DNA of 21,197 bases from Lingula anatina (lineage: Eukaryota; Brachiopoda; Lingulata; Lingulida; Lingulidae): positions 324,845-346,041 of the forward strand of contig NW_019775070.1 of NCBI RefSeq assembly GCF_001039355.2, written 5' to 3'. Below are positions 11,687 to 19,640 of this stretch, one piece after another. The position numbers were made by a program, and so were the translations under genes. Position 1 is the first letter of the stretch. The number at the start of each line of letters is the position of its first letter. Below the pieces are notes generated by a model. That model was not told the origin of the DNA. It saw nothing but the letters and a program-made list of their open reading frames with translations, and did no database searches.

Positions 11687-12788
11687 CTGTTTCAACAGAT
11701 AACATTTAAATTTTGATTTGGGACATGTTATCCCATCATTGGTTGAAAGAATTTTCATCACTGCGTGAGACCAAAACACCATGACTCAGGGACTTACCTC
11801 ATGTGCGATATCATTGAGTAGCTCCTTCTTATCACAACTTTTGAAAGCATCAATGGTGTTTTTGTTCTGGAGTATGCCATGAGAAAGGAAATAGTTGGGA
11901 GGAATTTGGGGAATTCTGCAATAACAGGAAAAAACATTATTTTTTAAATTGATCACTGTTGTGAAAAGATGTTTCATCATTAAATATATACATAATCACT
12001 GATTATCTTAAATAGGAGCAACAATTTACAGCCCTTCTAGCAAGGTTTCATATAGTACTTGCCTACCAAAAAAAATCATGAGAGAGGCAGACCTACTGAC
12101 AAATTAGTGTAGCACATGTATCCCAGGGACAAATAAAACAGATTCATTCCCTTCTAAACAGACTAATTCTCAATTAAAAGTACCACTAAGCAATATCGTA
12201 AACTTTCAAAAAGGTATTAAAAAACAACATAAAATTACCAGACAGATACATGCACTAGCTAACCCTTCATAATTTTGAAATACACATATGCAAATGTAAC
12301 AAGTTTCTTTTGTTTGGCCCCACTTACTCATTGAAGGCTGTATAGTCTACATTCAGACGACATGGTATGCCAACTGCATCTCCTAAAATATAGTGATCAC
12401 AACACGGTTAAATCATTATTTACATTTTTCATTTTTGGTTTCAACCTCCATCACTATATTCAGCACAGACAGAAATCAAGGACGAATCCATGTTACCACT
12501 TCATTATTCTTTTCAGTAAAAATTCAAAATATATAAAAATGAGACAGCAAACACTTTTTTTAAAATTAGAGAAATATATCGAAAACCGTTGTGTTATCTC
12601 AAAAAGATTATGATAAAGTGAAAAGCAGACGAACCATTGAAATAAAAACCGTGAATCTTTCTTGGCTTATCATCTAAGCCGTACACGTCAAGCTTATTTT
12701 CTGAAAGTTTGTGCCAGAATCCTGCATCAAGTGCACTGCTAAAAGGCGCAAACTGTAAGTTTGCGGTAGAGCACGCTGATGTCGCCAT
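2709..12788 (-). CDS. ATG7: ATG7, E1-like ubiquitin-like modifier-activating enzyme (18 exons, complete)
   Basis: ATG7 adenylates the C-terminal glycine of ATG8/LC3 proteins and ATG12, holds them on a catalytic cysteine, and passes them to the E2s ATG3 and ATG10 in the cytosol for autophagosome growth. CDS exons: 12635-12788, 12328-12382, 11798-11915, 10904-10981, 10310-10426, 9866-10024, 9242-9330, 8724-8845, 8392-8482, 7697-7841, 7220-7378, 6717-6768, 6110-6246, 5241-5414, 4635-4835, 3996-4076, 3559-3678, 2709-2744. Every intron is GT-AG, phases agree throughout, and the total is 2088 nt, giving 695 residues. The start is the ATG at 12788 (MATSACS, then [15 protein letters not shown], a hallmark of the ATG7 N-terminus). 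The GTG-initiated extension to 12830 has no support. Nothing essential is missing. The identification rests on near-continuous resemblance to animal ATG7. Confidence 0.97.
2879..2980 (+). repeat. Dispersed repeat, truncated copy (SINE-like tail)
   Basis: Shares GACCAGGCTTC, then further on TTCAACCTTCGGGTTGCAAT and CAATAAAGATT, with the element at 6854-7067. The two copies lie in the same orientation in different ATG7 introns. The upstream half of the longer copy is not visible here and an AT-rich insertion lies in the middle. No target-site duplication was found. Confidence 0.6.
3413..3544 (+). mobile_element. MITE-like element, copy 1 (left-truncated)
   Basis: Aligns with 4445-4616: CCAAAGAG, CTGAAAAAGTGGACCTTTT, GTACCTAGAT, GGACCT, AAAAGGG and CCCCCTGGCT occur in the same order. 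The left terminal repeat is not recognisable. The right end lies about 14 bp beyond the ATG7 exon 17 donor in transcript direction. Non-coding and short, so presumably non-autonomous. Confidence 0.65.
4424..4448. repeat. 25-bp hairpin at the left edge of the MITE
   Basis: CCTGCCA and TGGCAGG form perfect 7-bp arms around an 11-bp centre that itself contains CTACGTAG. It overlaps the start of the MITE-like element and may be part of its terminus. Confidence 0.5.
4445..4616 (+). mobile_element. MITE-like element with terminal inverted repeats, copy 2
   Basis: The left end CAGGCCCATAGCCAG and the reverse complement of the right end, CAGGCCTGTAGCCAG, match at 13 of 15 positions, giving short terminal inverted repeats around about 170 bp of non-coding DNA. 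A C-tract at about 4576-4592 lies near the right end. Related copies are at 3413-3544 and 21136-21197. The right end is about 17 bp from the exon 15 donor. No clear target-site duplication is visible, so the superfamily is unassigned. Confidence 0.7.
5950..6049 (-). pseudogene. Partial tandem duplicate of ATG7 exon 13 with its donor
   Basis: This block repeats 6088-6187 at a constant offset of 138 bp. Its exonic part (5972-6049) matches the 3' 78 nt of exon 13 except for two differences, both synonymous (GTG/GTA, CTA/TTA), and keeps the frame [17 protein letters not shown] and the GTGAGG donor. The acceptor half of the exon is absent and a TGA lies directly upstream in the ancestral frame (6050-6052). 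It is therefore a pseudo-exon in intron 13. Confidence 0.9.
6797..6853. repeat. Imperfect ATATC/CATAT pentanucleotide satellite, left part
   Basis: CATATCAT-like words recur up to the left edge of the SINE-like insertion and resume after it at 7075-7160. It was probably one satellite tract in intron 11 before the insertion split it. Confidence 0.65.
6854..7067 (+). mobile_element. SINE-like insertion with 7-bp target-site duplication
   Basis: About 214 bp flanked by ATAGTCT at 6847-6853 and 7068-7074. It ends in TTCAACCTTCGGGCTGCAAT, CAATAAAGATT and a (TAT)n tail, as expected for a retroposed element. A shorter relative is at 2879-2980. No clear tRNA-type A/B boxes were found, so it could be a SINE with another head or the 3' end of a LINE. 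It lies in ATG7 intron 11, in the opposite orientation to the gene. Confidence 0.65.
7075..7160. repeat. Imperfect ATATC/CATAT satellite, right part
   Basis: Continues the pentanucleotide-like tract after the SINE-like insertion with repeated CATATCAT and CACATCA words. Non-coding intron sequence. Confidence 0.65.
7485..7545. repeat. Low-complexity AAAT / poly-A / CA tract
   Basis: Tandem AAATA units, then an A-run and CA dinucleotides within ATG7 intron 10. Nothing else is seen there. Confidence 0.9.
8140..8171. repeat. 32-bp near-perfect palindrome in ATG7 intron 9
   Basis: Arms CCATGGAAG and CTTCCATGG flank an inner palindrome TTATGTACATAA. Only one symmetrical A/A pair breaks perfection. 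It lies in the intron between exons 9 and 10. Confidence 0.85.
9631..9860. repeat. Diverged direct repeat in ATG7 intron 6 next to exon 6
   Basis: Two units (9631-9713 and 9789-9860) both start TTAATTTTTAGGG and end ATGCTTCATGATG. The second also resembles the last bases of exon 6 (CCCTGTGGGT followed by GATAAAA on the plus strand). It looks like local tandem duplication at the exon edge followed by divergence. Confidence 0.55.
10686..10863. repeat. Foldback (inverted repeat) in ATG7 intron 4
   Basis: The left arm (10686-10729) and the reverse complement of the right arm (10821-10863) share GATCGACCCAAC, then TGCA, GACTCTC or TACTCTC, and AATCAGTG in order. Weaker matches extend outward to about 10660 and 10895. 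The roughly 90-bp loop is unique sequence. Likely a foldback/MITE remnant. The outer end lies close to the exon 4 donor (10903). Confidence 0.75.
11639..11682. repeat. (TA)22 microsatellite
   Basis: Forty-four bases of pure TA in ATG7 intron 3, likely to be length-variable. Confidence 0.97.
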
Positions 12789-12819
12789 TCCACTGTTGTT
12801 TTGTCCACACTTGTCAAAG

Positions 12820-12825
12820 TTACAT
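12820..12825 (-). promoter_or_regulatory. Start-stop element (ATG TAA) upstream of ATG7
   Basis: The minus strand reads ATGTAA, a start codon directly followed by a stop, 31 nt before the ATG7 start codon. If it is within the 5' UTR it would be a minimal upstream ORF. The transcription start is unknown. Confidence 0.4.
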
Positions 12826-12912
12826 CCCACTTCCGGCTAATAAATAAATGGGTCAATATTATCTACGGAGCAAGAGTGTATCTCGCATTTGATTGGGTTA
12901 AAGTTGCTACTC

Positions 12913-13053
12913 ATGCGTGCACAAATTCCGAAACCAATTTCATGGCGGCAGGCTTGACGTGGTACTTGGTATAGGTAGCAACTTACGGCTCCATTTGTCA
13001 AATTAGAAAGTAATTCAGATAGATCATATTAAATGATAAACAAGAGACATTGA
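12913..13053 (+). promoter_or_regulatory. Three short upstream ORFs before the brambleberry-like start
   Basis: ATG at 12913 (14 codons, stop at 12955-12957), ATG at 12942 (10 codons, TAG at 12972-12974) and ATG at 13033 (6 codons, TGA at 13051-13053). The last ends five bases before the main ATG at 13059. Whether all are transcribed depends on the start site. Confidence 0.4.
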
Positions 13054-13058
13054 CAGAG

Positions 13059-16000
13059 ATGACGTATTTTAAGTTTAAAGTCTTATACTGTGCTCTAAGT
13101 GTACTTACTGTATTACAATGTTGCTTGGGTTTCGAAGCAACTCCTTCGTCAAAGGAATCAGAAAACCAAATGCTCGAAGATGGTCGGAGAGAGTATAATA
13201 TGATCAAATCTGAGACCACAAGGCCTCGATATGGACAGTGTTGGAAAGAAGCGCTGACTGCCCTAGAAACTGGCTGTAAAAAACTCACGGACGAAGTTCA
13301 GCATCGGCTTGCCGCAAAGTTTACAAACTGTTTTCTGGAAAAAAGTGGGAGGCCAACTTACCATTGCTCGGATGATGATGAGCTGGAAAAATGCACCAAG
13401 CAGATGGACGACTCTGCTTTCTCTGCATACACAAACTTTTTCACACACACGCAGAACATATGTTTCTTTCTGCAAAGCCAGGTTTGGCAGGAAGATACAG
13501 ATAGGACCATCTCTAACCTGGCCGATACTTCAAAAACCGTAGCAAAGCAGCTGCAAGAGTCTAACGAAATACAGTCTGAGATAATCAGTCGACAAAAGGA
13601 AGCTTTGGAAAATCAGCAAAACTTGTTGCTACAAGGTGAAACCTTAGGGAAGACTATCGAAACATCCTCTGGCAATGTGCGCAGTCTTCTTCAAGATTTT
13701 CAAAAGTCCACGCATGAACAGCGTGCGATGATTGGGGAGGTGTTTGACAGGGTCAGTCGACTTCAGAGTGTGGTCCTAGGGGAATTCACAGGTTTCTATT
13801 CCCTGATATTTTATGCCCTGACCATCATAATCTCCTATCTGATCACGTCCACTCCACGGTCAAGTGGAGCCAGATTCTGGCTGTTTCTGACCATGACCAC
13901 CAATATGGTATTTGAGAGACTTGTGGTCTTCTACAGTGGAGAGGACCCTAAAGTACTTAACAGTGTGATCTGGGATGCCAGTGTGAGTGCTCTCTGAGGA
14001 AAAAGGATTTGGAAAAACAAGTGCTGTAAAGAATTAGAAACCGCTGGCTTCTGTATAAGAGATTTTACTTGATAGCTAGAAGATCTAATAGTAGGCTTGT
14101 TCAGTAAAAATTAAAAAGTGTGGGGACATTTTTCACCAAATTTATTACTATATCAGAATGTTTATTAATTTAACTTGTACAATGCACACCAATCCACTAT
14201 GTAATTTGTTAACATCCATACTATTTTTATTTACTTTTAGACTACTGTCTACAGTCGTTTGTGGATGTGTAGGAAAATCTTCTGCACTGCTGCTCTGGGC
14301 ATCCTTGGTGTGTGCTGGTATAGGTACAGGGACTACAACAAGATAAACAACCAACTCCTACTGGAAATAAAGAAACAGAATTCTGATTTAAAGCACTTTG
14401 TTCAAACTTTGAGTATGTATGGTATTTTAAACATAAGGCACCATGGTTATAACCATAGATTTATGACATATTTAATAATTAATTTATTTAATAATCATGT
14501 AGATATGCCCTTAAAAAGATTATTTACATGTTGAGATTCTTTGCACTTAAGGGAAATCATTAACCTAAGTTGTCAGGATGCAAATTAAGTACTTGCTAGT
14601 AAGCCAGTGCATTTGCACCCTGGTAAATGCTTTTAAATATCCTGTATTCTGAATAGATTTGAATTTAGAAGAGGTTAAGGCAGGACTGAATTGAGGTCTA
14701 AAAACGTGAGGATAGTTATCAAGATAAATGTTAATGAATTTTTAATGAAGCCAATTTGTACTGAACAGAAAATGAAAATTTCAACTGAGATTTGTGAAAC
14801 TAATAATACTATTATTTCATTTTGGCAGGTCCCACTAATCATGTAGGCTTTGATTATAATGACAGCCCACTGCCAGCTCTCCAATCTCCTCACTCTTCAT
14901 TAGGATCTATTGTAACATCAATTAATTCAACAGGGGGTGTGATGTCATCATCAGTGAACCCAGTCGCTGTGACCTCAGCGCCATCTGTGATCAGTTCTGG
15001 AGGGATATTTTTGAGCAGCAGTTCATCGGACAGTTTGGGGCAGCTGGGAGGCATGAAATACTTTGAATTTACAAATTTTGATTTAATACATTCAATTTGG
15101 CTGTTGCTGAAAGCTATCACATCTGATTTTACTAGTAAAGGAAGTCATGATAGAGTGAAAATCAGCTGTATGTCAGAGTTTACTTGACAGCAAGTGCAAT
15201 GAGCATGCCCTTATAACTTAAAATCATCATTTTAATTCTGGGTTAATAAGTAGATGTTAGTCTTTGTATTTACAAGACTATCAAAAATCTGCATCTTTTG
15301 ACGTTTTTCCACTGAACTAGCAATTTATCGTTTTGATGAAGAAACCTGTATTGTGTGGTTTTGCAGGTTACGACTCGGATTCAGACTCAGACACAGACTC
15401 CACTGTAACCACGGCCACGGATCGCACCTTCACCCCAGATGATGTTGACCAGGATAACTTCAGTGATTCTGACACTGACAGCTACTACAGTTCACTATCA
15501 AGACAGAGTAGAGAGAGCACTCCATTGCTGAGACAGGAACTACAGGATCTCATGCGGGAGTCTCCATTCAGAGAGATGTTTAGAGAAACAACACCAGATG
15601 TCTCCACCAGTTCAGCCTGTAAGTATCAGCTGTTCAACAATGAGGGCACCATCTGAAGTGTTTGTAAAAGTATAAGAATGTTATATGCAAGATGAGATGA
15701 AGCTTATTAAATATCCTTAATAGATATACTATGTTTAGTGTTTAATATTATTTTCATGTTCAGTATTTTAAGAACTTACATCTGTTCTTGGTCTATTTCA
15801 AACCCCCCCCCACCCCCACCCCCCCCTCTCCTTACTATAATTGAGGTAATTTGGGCAGCCTTTTTCAAAATCTTGGCTCAACCCCTGGGGAAGGTATAAT
15901 GATATTAGTTAGGACTCGGGAGACTACAAATACCTATGTTATATTTACAGCCCCGAGTAGAAGAAGAGGAAGGCCTCCCAAATCAGCTATTCAAGGCAGG

Positions 16001-17626
16001 AGATCACTTACAGTAAGTTGTTGCTGCCATTTTAAGGAAATGTATATTAATGAAACACAAGTTTCTCCTCCGTGGTAATTCTGTGATTTTAATTCAATTC
16101 TGATGGTCCAGAGAATTGTCAAGGTCATGCGTTAGGTCTAGACCAACCATAAATATTTTGAGACATTTTCCAAAACCCAACCTCNCACAGGTCTCAAGTG
16201 TGTCTGATTATCATATTATCCTGTTCACAATAAATGACAATATTTGTGCTCATACAAAGTTGGTTACGTGTATAAGAGCGTTTTGGGCTTTACGTTTTCT
16301 GTTTTTGATCGGTACATGTACTGAAAAGATGGACAGGCGGCACTTACATTTCTGACAAGTTTCGCTGTGTAGTCGTGACGTCTATCTCATTCTGACTGAA
16401 GCCTGCTGTGATTGGTCGTAAGCGTGGGAAAATCGAGGTCGTGACCTTGAGCCGGAAGTACTTCTGGCTGTGCTCCGAAATCATGATAAATAGTTTTCGT
16501 TTTCTAATTCTTTATTCTAGTTGTCTTAACAGGACTTTTGTGACTCAGACTTATTAATATAATAATAAACAATCTCACAAAATACAAATCTGATCAAAGT
16601 TTTACATAGAACTTGCTTCTGTACATTAATCTAACCCACTGAGACTGTCTTTAACCTTACAGCAATTTCATTGACACAAACCTTTAACTTACCATGGTGG
16701 CATGTGCCTTGTTTCCCCTCTCACATAAAAGCTTTTCAGCTTCCAAATGGTCCTTGTGTAAGCATGACCTGTCTGGGGTGAACTTGGTCATGTCTAGACA
16801 GGTCCAATACTGACCACTTCCTTGACCAGTCCAGACACGTTTGACCTTAGCCGAGGTCACTGAGGACAGTAATTAGATAATTGCCTGCAGGCTGTGTTAA
16901 CAAAGGATTTACCTGGAGTATAGTGATAGTGCTCTTACAGGGTTCAGACCCTCTGTTGTACTCCATGTCCTTACTTTTAAATTAATTTTCAGAAATAATT
17001 TGTAGTATCATAGCCATGTCATATACACTTCCATTATGTCCTCATCAAAATTTGCTTCAGAACTTTCAAAATTTTTATCTGTAGATTGTTTTGAAATGTG
17101 AATTTTAAAATGTTTTGCTATCTGAATAGATACAATACTAGTACAGTTGCCATTCGTGAATCTTTTCATTTAAATTTCTAGAATTGTATATTTGTATTAA
17201 ATTTTATTTGTTTCTTCTTTTGGTTGTTGTCCATGTGTTTGTTTCTTAATTAATTTGTCTATTAATTAATTCGGACATAAAGAGTTTATTGATTTATAAC
17301 TTTTCACATATTATCAGATTATTTCTTAAGAAATTTTTTCAGTGTCCAGATTAGCGTTTTGTGCGTGTATTCCTAACATTTCTTACTGTCTTAATACTAC
17401 CTTTCAGAATACAATTCCTAGTACAACTATGCACTACAACCTGCGTCCTAGAGGACACCTTAGTTCAGGTACAAACCCACTCACAGAGGTGGAAAGTCCA
17501 GAAAGTTTTAGCAGGAAAATCAGAAGTCTTGCGAGACAGGCCTATAAGAACAGTATGAAGCTCAGATTCAGTATCCAACCACATGAAGAAACCTCTGGAT
17601 TTTTTTCTTCGGATGAGGATCATTGA
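13059..17626 (+). CDS. bmb: Protein brambleberry-like (KAR5/GEX1 family nuclear-membrane fusion protein), 6 exons
   Basis: The family acts at the nuclear envelope/ER in nuclear fusion: KAR5 and GEX1 in karyogamy, zebrafish Brambleberry in karyomere fusion. Exons: 13059-13982, 14241-14412, 14829-15050 (or to 15134), 15367-15618, 15951-16012, 17408-17626, with consistent phases. The product is about 616 residues (644 with the longer exon 3). Order: signal peptide (about 1-25), six-Cys domain (Cys 61, 73, 91, 103, 112, 135; CWKEALTALETGCKKL), coiled coil (about 145-235), membrane segments at about 245-263, 272-292 and 320-335, Ser-rich linker, acidic SDSDTD repeats, AT-hook-like RRRGRPPK (about 527-534), YNLRPR (about 554-559), acidic end. 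The start is ATG 13059 rather than the in-frame TTG at 13050. The cysteine-domain match is strong; the exon 3 end is uncertain. Confidence 0.88.
15803..15826 (-). other. C-rich tract, G-quadruplex-capable on the minus strand
   Basis: Runs of C broken by single A residues in brambleberry intron 4. The minus strand has three long G runs (7-9, 5 and 8 G) separated by single T, enough for a G-quadruplex by pattern. The effect is unknown. Confidence 0.7.
16119..16127 (+). promoter_or_regulatory. Nuclear-receptor monomer-type site TCAAGGTCA
   Basis: Exact TCAAGGTCA, the extended half-site recognised by ERR/SF-1-type receptors, in brambleberry intron 5. A second exact copy lies on the minus strand at 16442-16450. 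Confidence 0.35.
16185..16185. other. Ambiguous base (N)
   Basis: A single N in brambleberry intron 5. It affects no predicted coding exon. Confidence 0.99.
16365..16500. promoter_or_regulatory. Promoter- or enhancer-like patch in brambleberry intron 5
   Basis: A more GC-rich segment with TGACGTC (16376-16382, CRE-like), inverted CCAAT (ATTGG), TGACCTTGA (16442-16450, extended nuclear-receptor half-site on the minus strand) and an ETS-like CCGGAAGT. Such a cluster inside a 1.4-kb intron suggests an enhancer or internal promoter, but only motif words support it. Confidence 0.3.
16684..16859 (-). CDS. Possible antisense exon inside brambleberry intron 5, product unknown
   Basis: The minus strand has a strong acceptor (TACTGTCCTCAG, ending at 16860) followed by 57 open codons and TAA at 16684-16686. 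Alternatively a GTAAGT donor lies at 16692. The frame includes VWTGQGSGQYWTCLDM and SCLHKDHLEAEKLLCERG. The composition is protein-like and more GC-rich than its surroundings. An AATAAA on the minus strand near 16510 could end the transcript. I recognise no family and found no upstream exon. It could be a pseudo-exon or chance ORF overlapping nuclear-receptor-like repeats. Confidence 0.3.
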
Positions 17627-18170
17627 TGTTTGAAATGGGGATTGTTGTGCTAAACTACAGAATACAGATAGGTTGTGATATTTGTTGAGCTCGAGTATCT
17701 CAGCTGTGAAGCAGAGGCAGTGAGTACCCATGGCATTTGTGTGGGAGGAATTATAAGATTTAAAGCCAAAACAACATAACAGACTCAACAAGATAAGGTG
17801 ACATCCTACAAAACCAAGGAAACAGTCAAAGTTCTGTTCACCATAAAAGGATTGTGTGCAAGTAAAGACTCCCTAGGGACAGTAGAAATAATTCATAGTT
17901 CATAATTAAAAGGAGATAGAAATATTCAAAAGATCAGACATGTTAATTATCTATCTTCCTTGAAGGTGAGAAGGGCTGTTCTTGAGAGTTGTGTAGATTA
18001 AATGAAAAAAAGCTATAGAAATGGAATTGGAATGTGAAGTTAAATTTTCACATTCACATTCTACCGATATGCCTGTGATAATAGATTTGAAAAAAAATTC
18101 AGCTGTAAACCCCCCCCCCCCCCCTCCCCCTTTCCATCCAATCCCCAGTTTAATTGCAAGATACTTGTGG

Positions 18171-18200
18171 CTGATCTTAGGACCACTTGTGACTTCTCAC

Positions 18201-18287
<87 letters not shown>

Positions 18288-18303
18288 GTGGTCCTAAGAT
18301 CAG
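18171..18303. repeat. Inverted repeat enclosing CT, TA and T tracts
   Basis: CTGATCTTAGGACCAC (18171-18186) is matched perfectly by its reverse complement at 18288-18303. The match extends outward with two mismatches through CTTGTG or TTTGTA. The loop holds (CT)n at about 18204-18254, (TA)n to about 18271 and a T-run to 18287. It could be a small foldback transposon with expanded simple repeats. Confidence 0.85.
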
Positions 18304-18522
18304 TTACAAATAGTGGATACTAGGATATATGGATACACCCAATTCCTGAACGAAACTGAACTTAAAGGGGATCAACAATGAAGATATTGCCAAAAGAATT
18401 GAAAACTGACAGATTTTATTGTTTAAGTATTTACATGTTTGAAATGCATAAAAATGGTTGTTTAAAGGGTCTGAAAAGTGAATTAGGTCAAGTTTGTTTA
18501 ATTCATCCCACGAGGTGAGTGC

Positions 18523-18528
18523 AATAAA
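18523..18528 (+). terminator. Candidate AATAAA polyadenylation signal
   Basis: First canonical AATAAA on the plus strand after the brambleberry stop. The upstream ATTAAA at 17905 is an alternative. Confidence 0.35.
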
Positions 18529-18530
18529 AG

Positions 18531-19640
18531 CAGATGTTAAATATTGTTTGCTAGCAAGTTACTGTTAATTTTTTTAGTTTCAAAAATATTTTATTCAGTT
18601 GATACAGATCTCCGTATAGACTGTCCAACTAACAGAAAATATGTTTAAAGTTCACTTAAATAGAATATACCTAGTGAATTTTATTTTCAAGTCCACATTG
18701 GATAAACTTATTTTGATTGATATTTTAGGCATGCTGTTATTGGTATGAGAAAAGGCTATGGATTTGAAAATTAGTTTTAAATAATTATACGTTTTAATTT
18801 TTTTAAAATGGTGAAATTGAATTACTCTTGTTGGGGAAGGTGAAGCAAGTACTTAGTGTGTCCTAGTGAAACACATTAAATTTTATTTTGTGCTTCGTAT
18901 TTTTATATGTGTACATCATACATGCATTTAATAGTTATTTATAACCAGCTCCTATATTGGATTACTTACTATTGTTTTCTGATTTATTACAGTTATCTCA
19001 GAGCTGTTGTCATTTGTAAAATATGGTATCCGGTTCTGAATGTTCAAACAAGCATCCTCTCTGTAGTGTTCATCTGACATATTTTTCCTGCCAGTTTTGT
19101 GCATTTGATAGATATTTTAGATTGTATTTATAGCTGTGAATGAAGTCAATGTTTTTTTTATGTGCATTTTAAAAGAAATCTATTAATAAGATATTGTAGT
19201 TTTTAAAGCAGAAAATTAAATTGAGGTTTTCAGATCTTAATTATTATTGTGAAAATTACTTGCCACTTGTGGAAACCGAATTTAATCTCAATTTTTTGAG
19301 TTTATTGTGATAATAAATGAAAATTAAAAATATTGTTCATGTGTTTTTCACTTAATAAAATGTAATGTTTCTCATTTGTTATACAAGACATTTGTAAGAC
19401 TCGATTCTGTCAGAATTTGATGTCACAAAACAAAAATTGAATTGGATTTTATGAAACTTTACAATATGTAGAGTATACGTCAAAATTCGTGAAATATTTA
19501 AAAAAATGGAATGGTCATGGGTGGTCTTTGGCTGTAAAAAGTGGTGAAAAATTAGCTAATTATTACACTGTTGATGCACGGCTATATAAAATTACTCAAC
19601 TTATTTAGAAGTGCCTTATATATATTTTTTATTCTTTTCT
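18531..19640. other. AT-rich intergenic DNA, no gene seen
   Basis: No ORF with homology, exon or RNA gene recognised. Several AATAAA words near 19310-19360 could end a long brambleberry UTR. Confidence 0.55.

Larger units (their letters stand above)
8392..12788 (-). other. ATG7: ATG7 exons 1-9: N-terminal E2-binding domain
   Basis: These exons encode about residues 1-327, the N-terminal domain that in this family recruits the E2 enzymes ATG3 and ATG10. Recognisable blocks are [11 protein letters not shown] (exon 1), [17 protein letters not shown] (exon 5), [10 protein letters not shown] (exon 7), [12 protein letters not shown] (exon 8) and [18 protein letters not shown] (exon 9). Exon 6 (53 codons) is the most divergent part from vertebrate ATG7. 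Its donor GTAGGC and the exon 1 donor GTTCGT are weaker than the others, but both are needed to keep phase. Confidence 0.93.
12789..13058. promoter_or_regulatory. Probable bidirectional promoter of ATG7 and the brambleberry-like gene
   Basis: Only 270 bp separate the two divergent start codons, so both promoters and 5' UTRs should lie here. Visible motifs are an ETS-type ACTTCCGG (12829-12836), inverted CCAAT (ATTGG, 12892-12896), CCAAT (12934-12938) and a YY1-like ATGGCGGC (12942-12949). There is no clear TATA box at a sensible distance, which fits dispersed housekeeping initiation. No CACGTG-type site for TFEB-like control was seen. Motif matches are by eye. Confidence 0.7.
17627..18530 (+). 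other. Probable 3' UTR of the brambleberry-like gene
   Basis: Non-coding sequence after the TGA. Candidate polyadenylation signals are ATTAAA at 17905-17910 and AATAAA at 18523-18528. Further AATAAA words near 19310-19360 leave a longer UTR possible. It includes a C-tract and the inverted repeat with CT/TA/T tracts if the distal signal is used. Confidence 0.4.

Noticed and set aside
12789-12830. GTG-initiated N-terminal extension of ATG7 (14 residues)
   Set aside because: Animal nuclear genes start at ATG. The ATG at 12788 matches the family start and the extension is in the presumed 5' UTR.
17465-17791. 108-codon minus-strand ORF over brambleberry exon 6
   Set aside because: It is the antisense shadow of a coding exon with no recognised homology or splice partners.
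18021-18323. 100-codon plus-strand ORF with Pro, Leu-Ser and Ile-Tyr runs
   Set aside because: It is a translation of C, CT and TA simple repeats.
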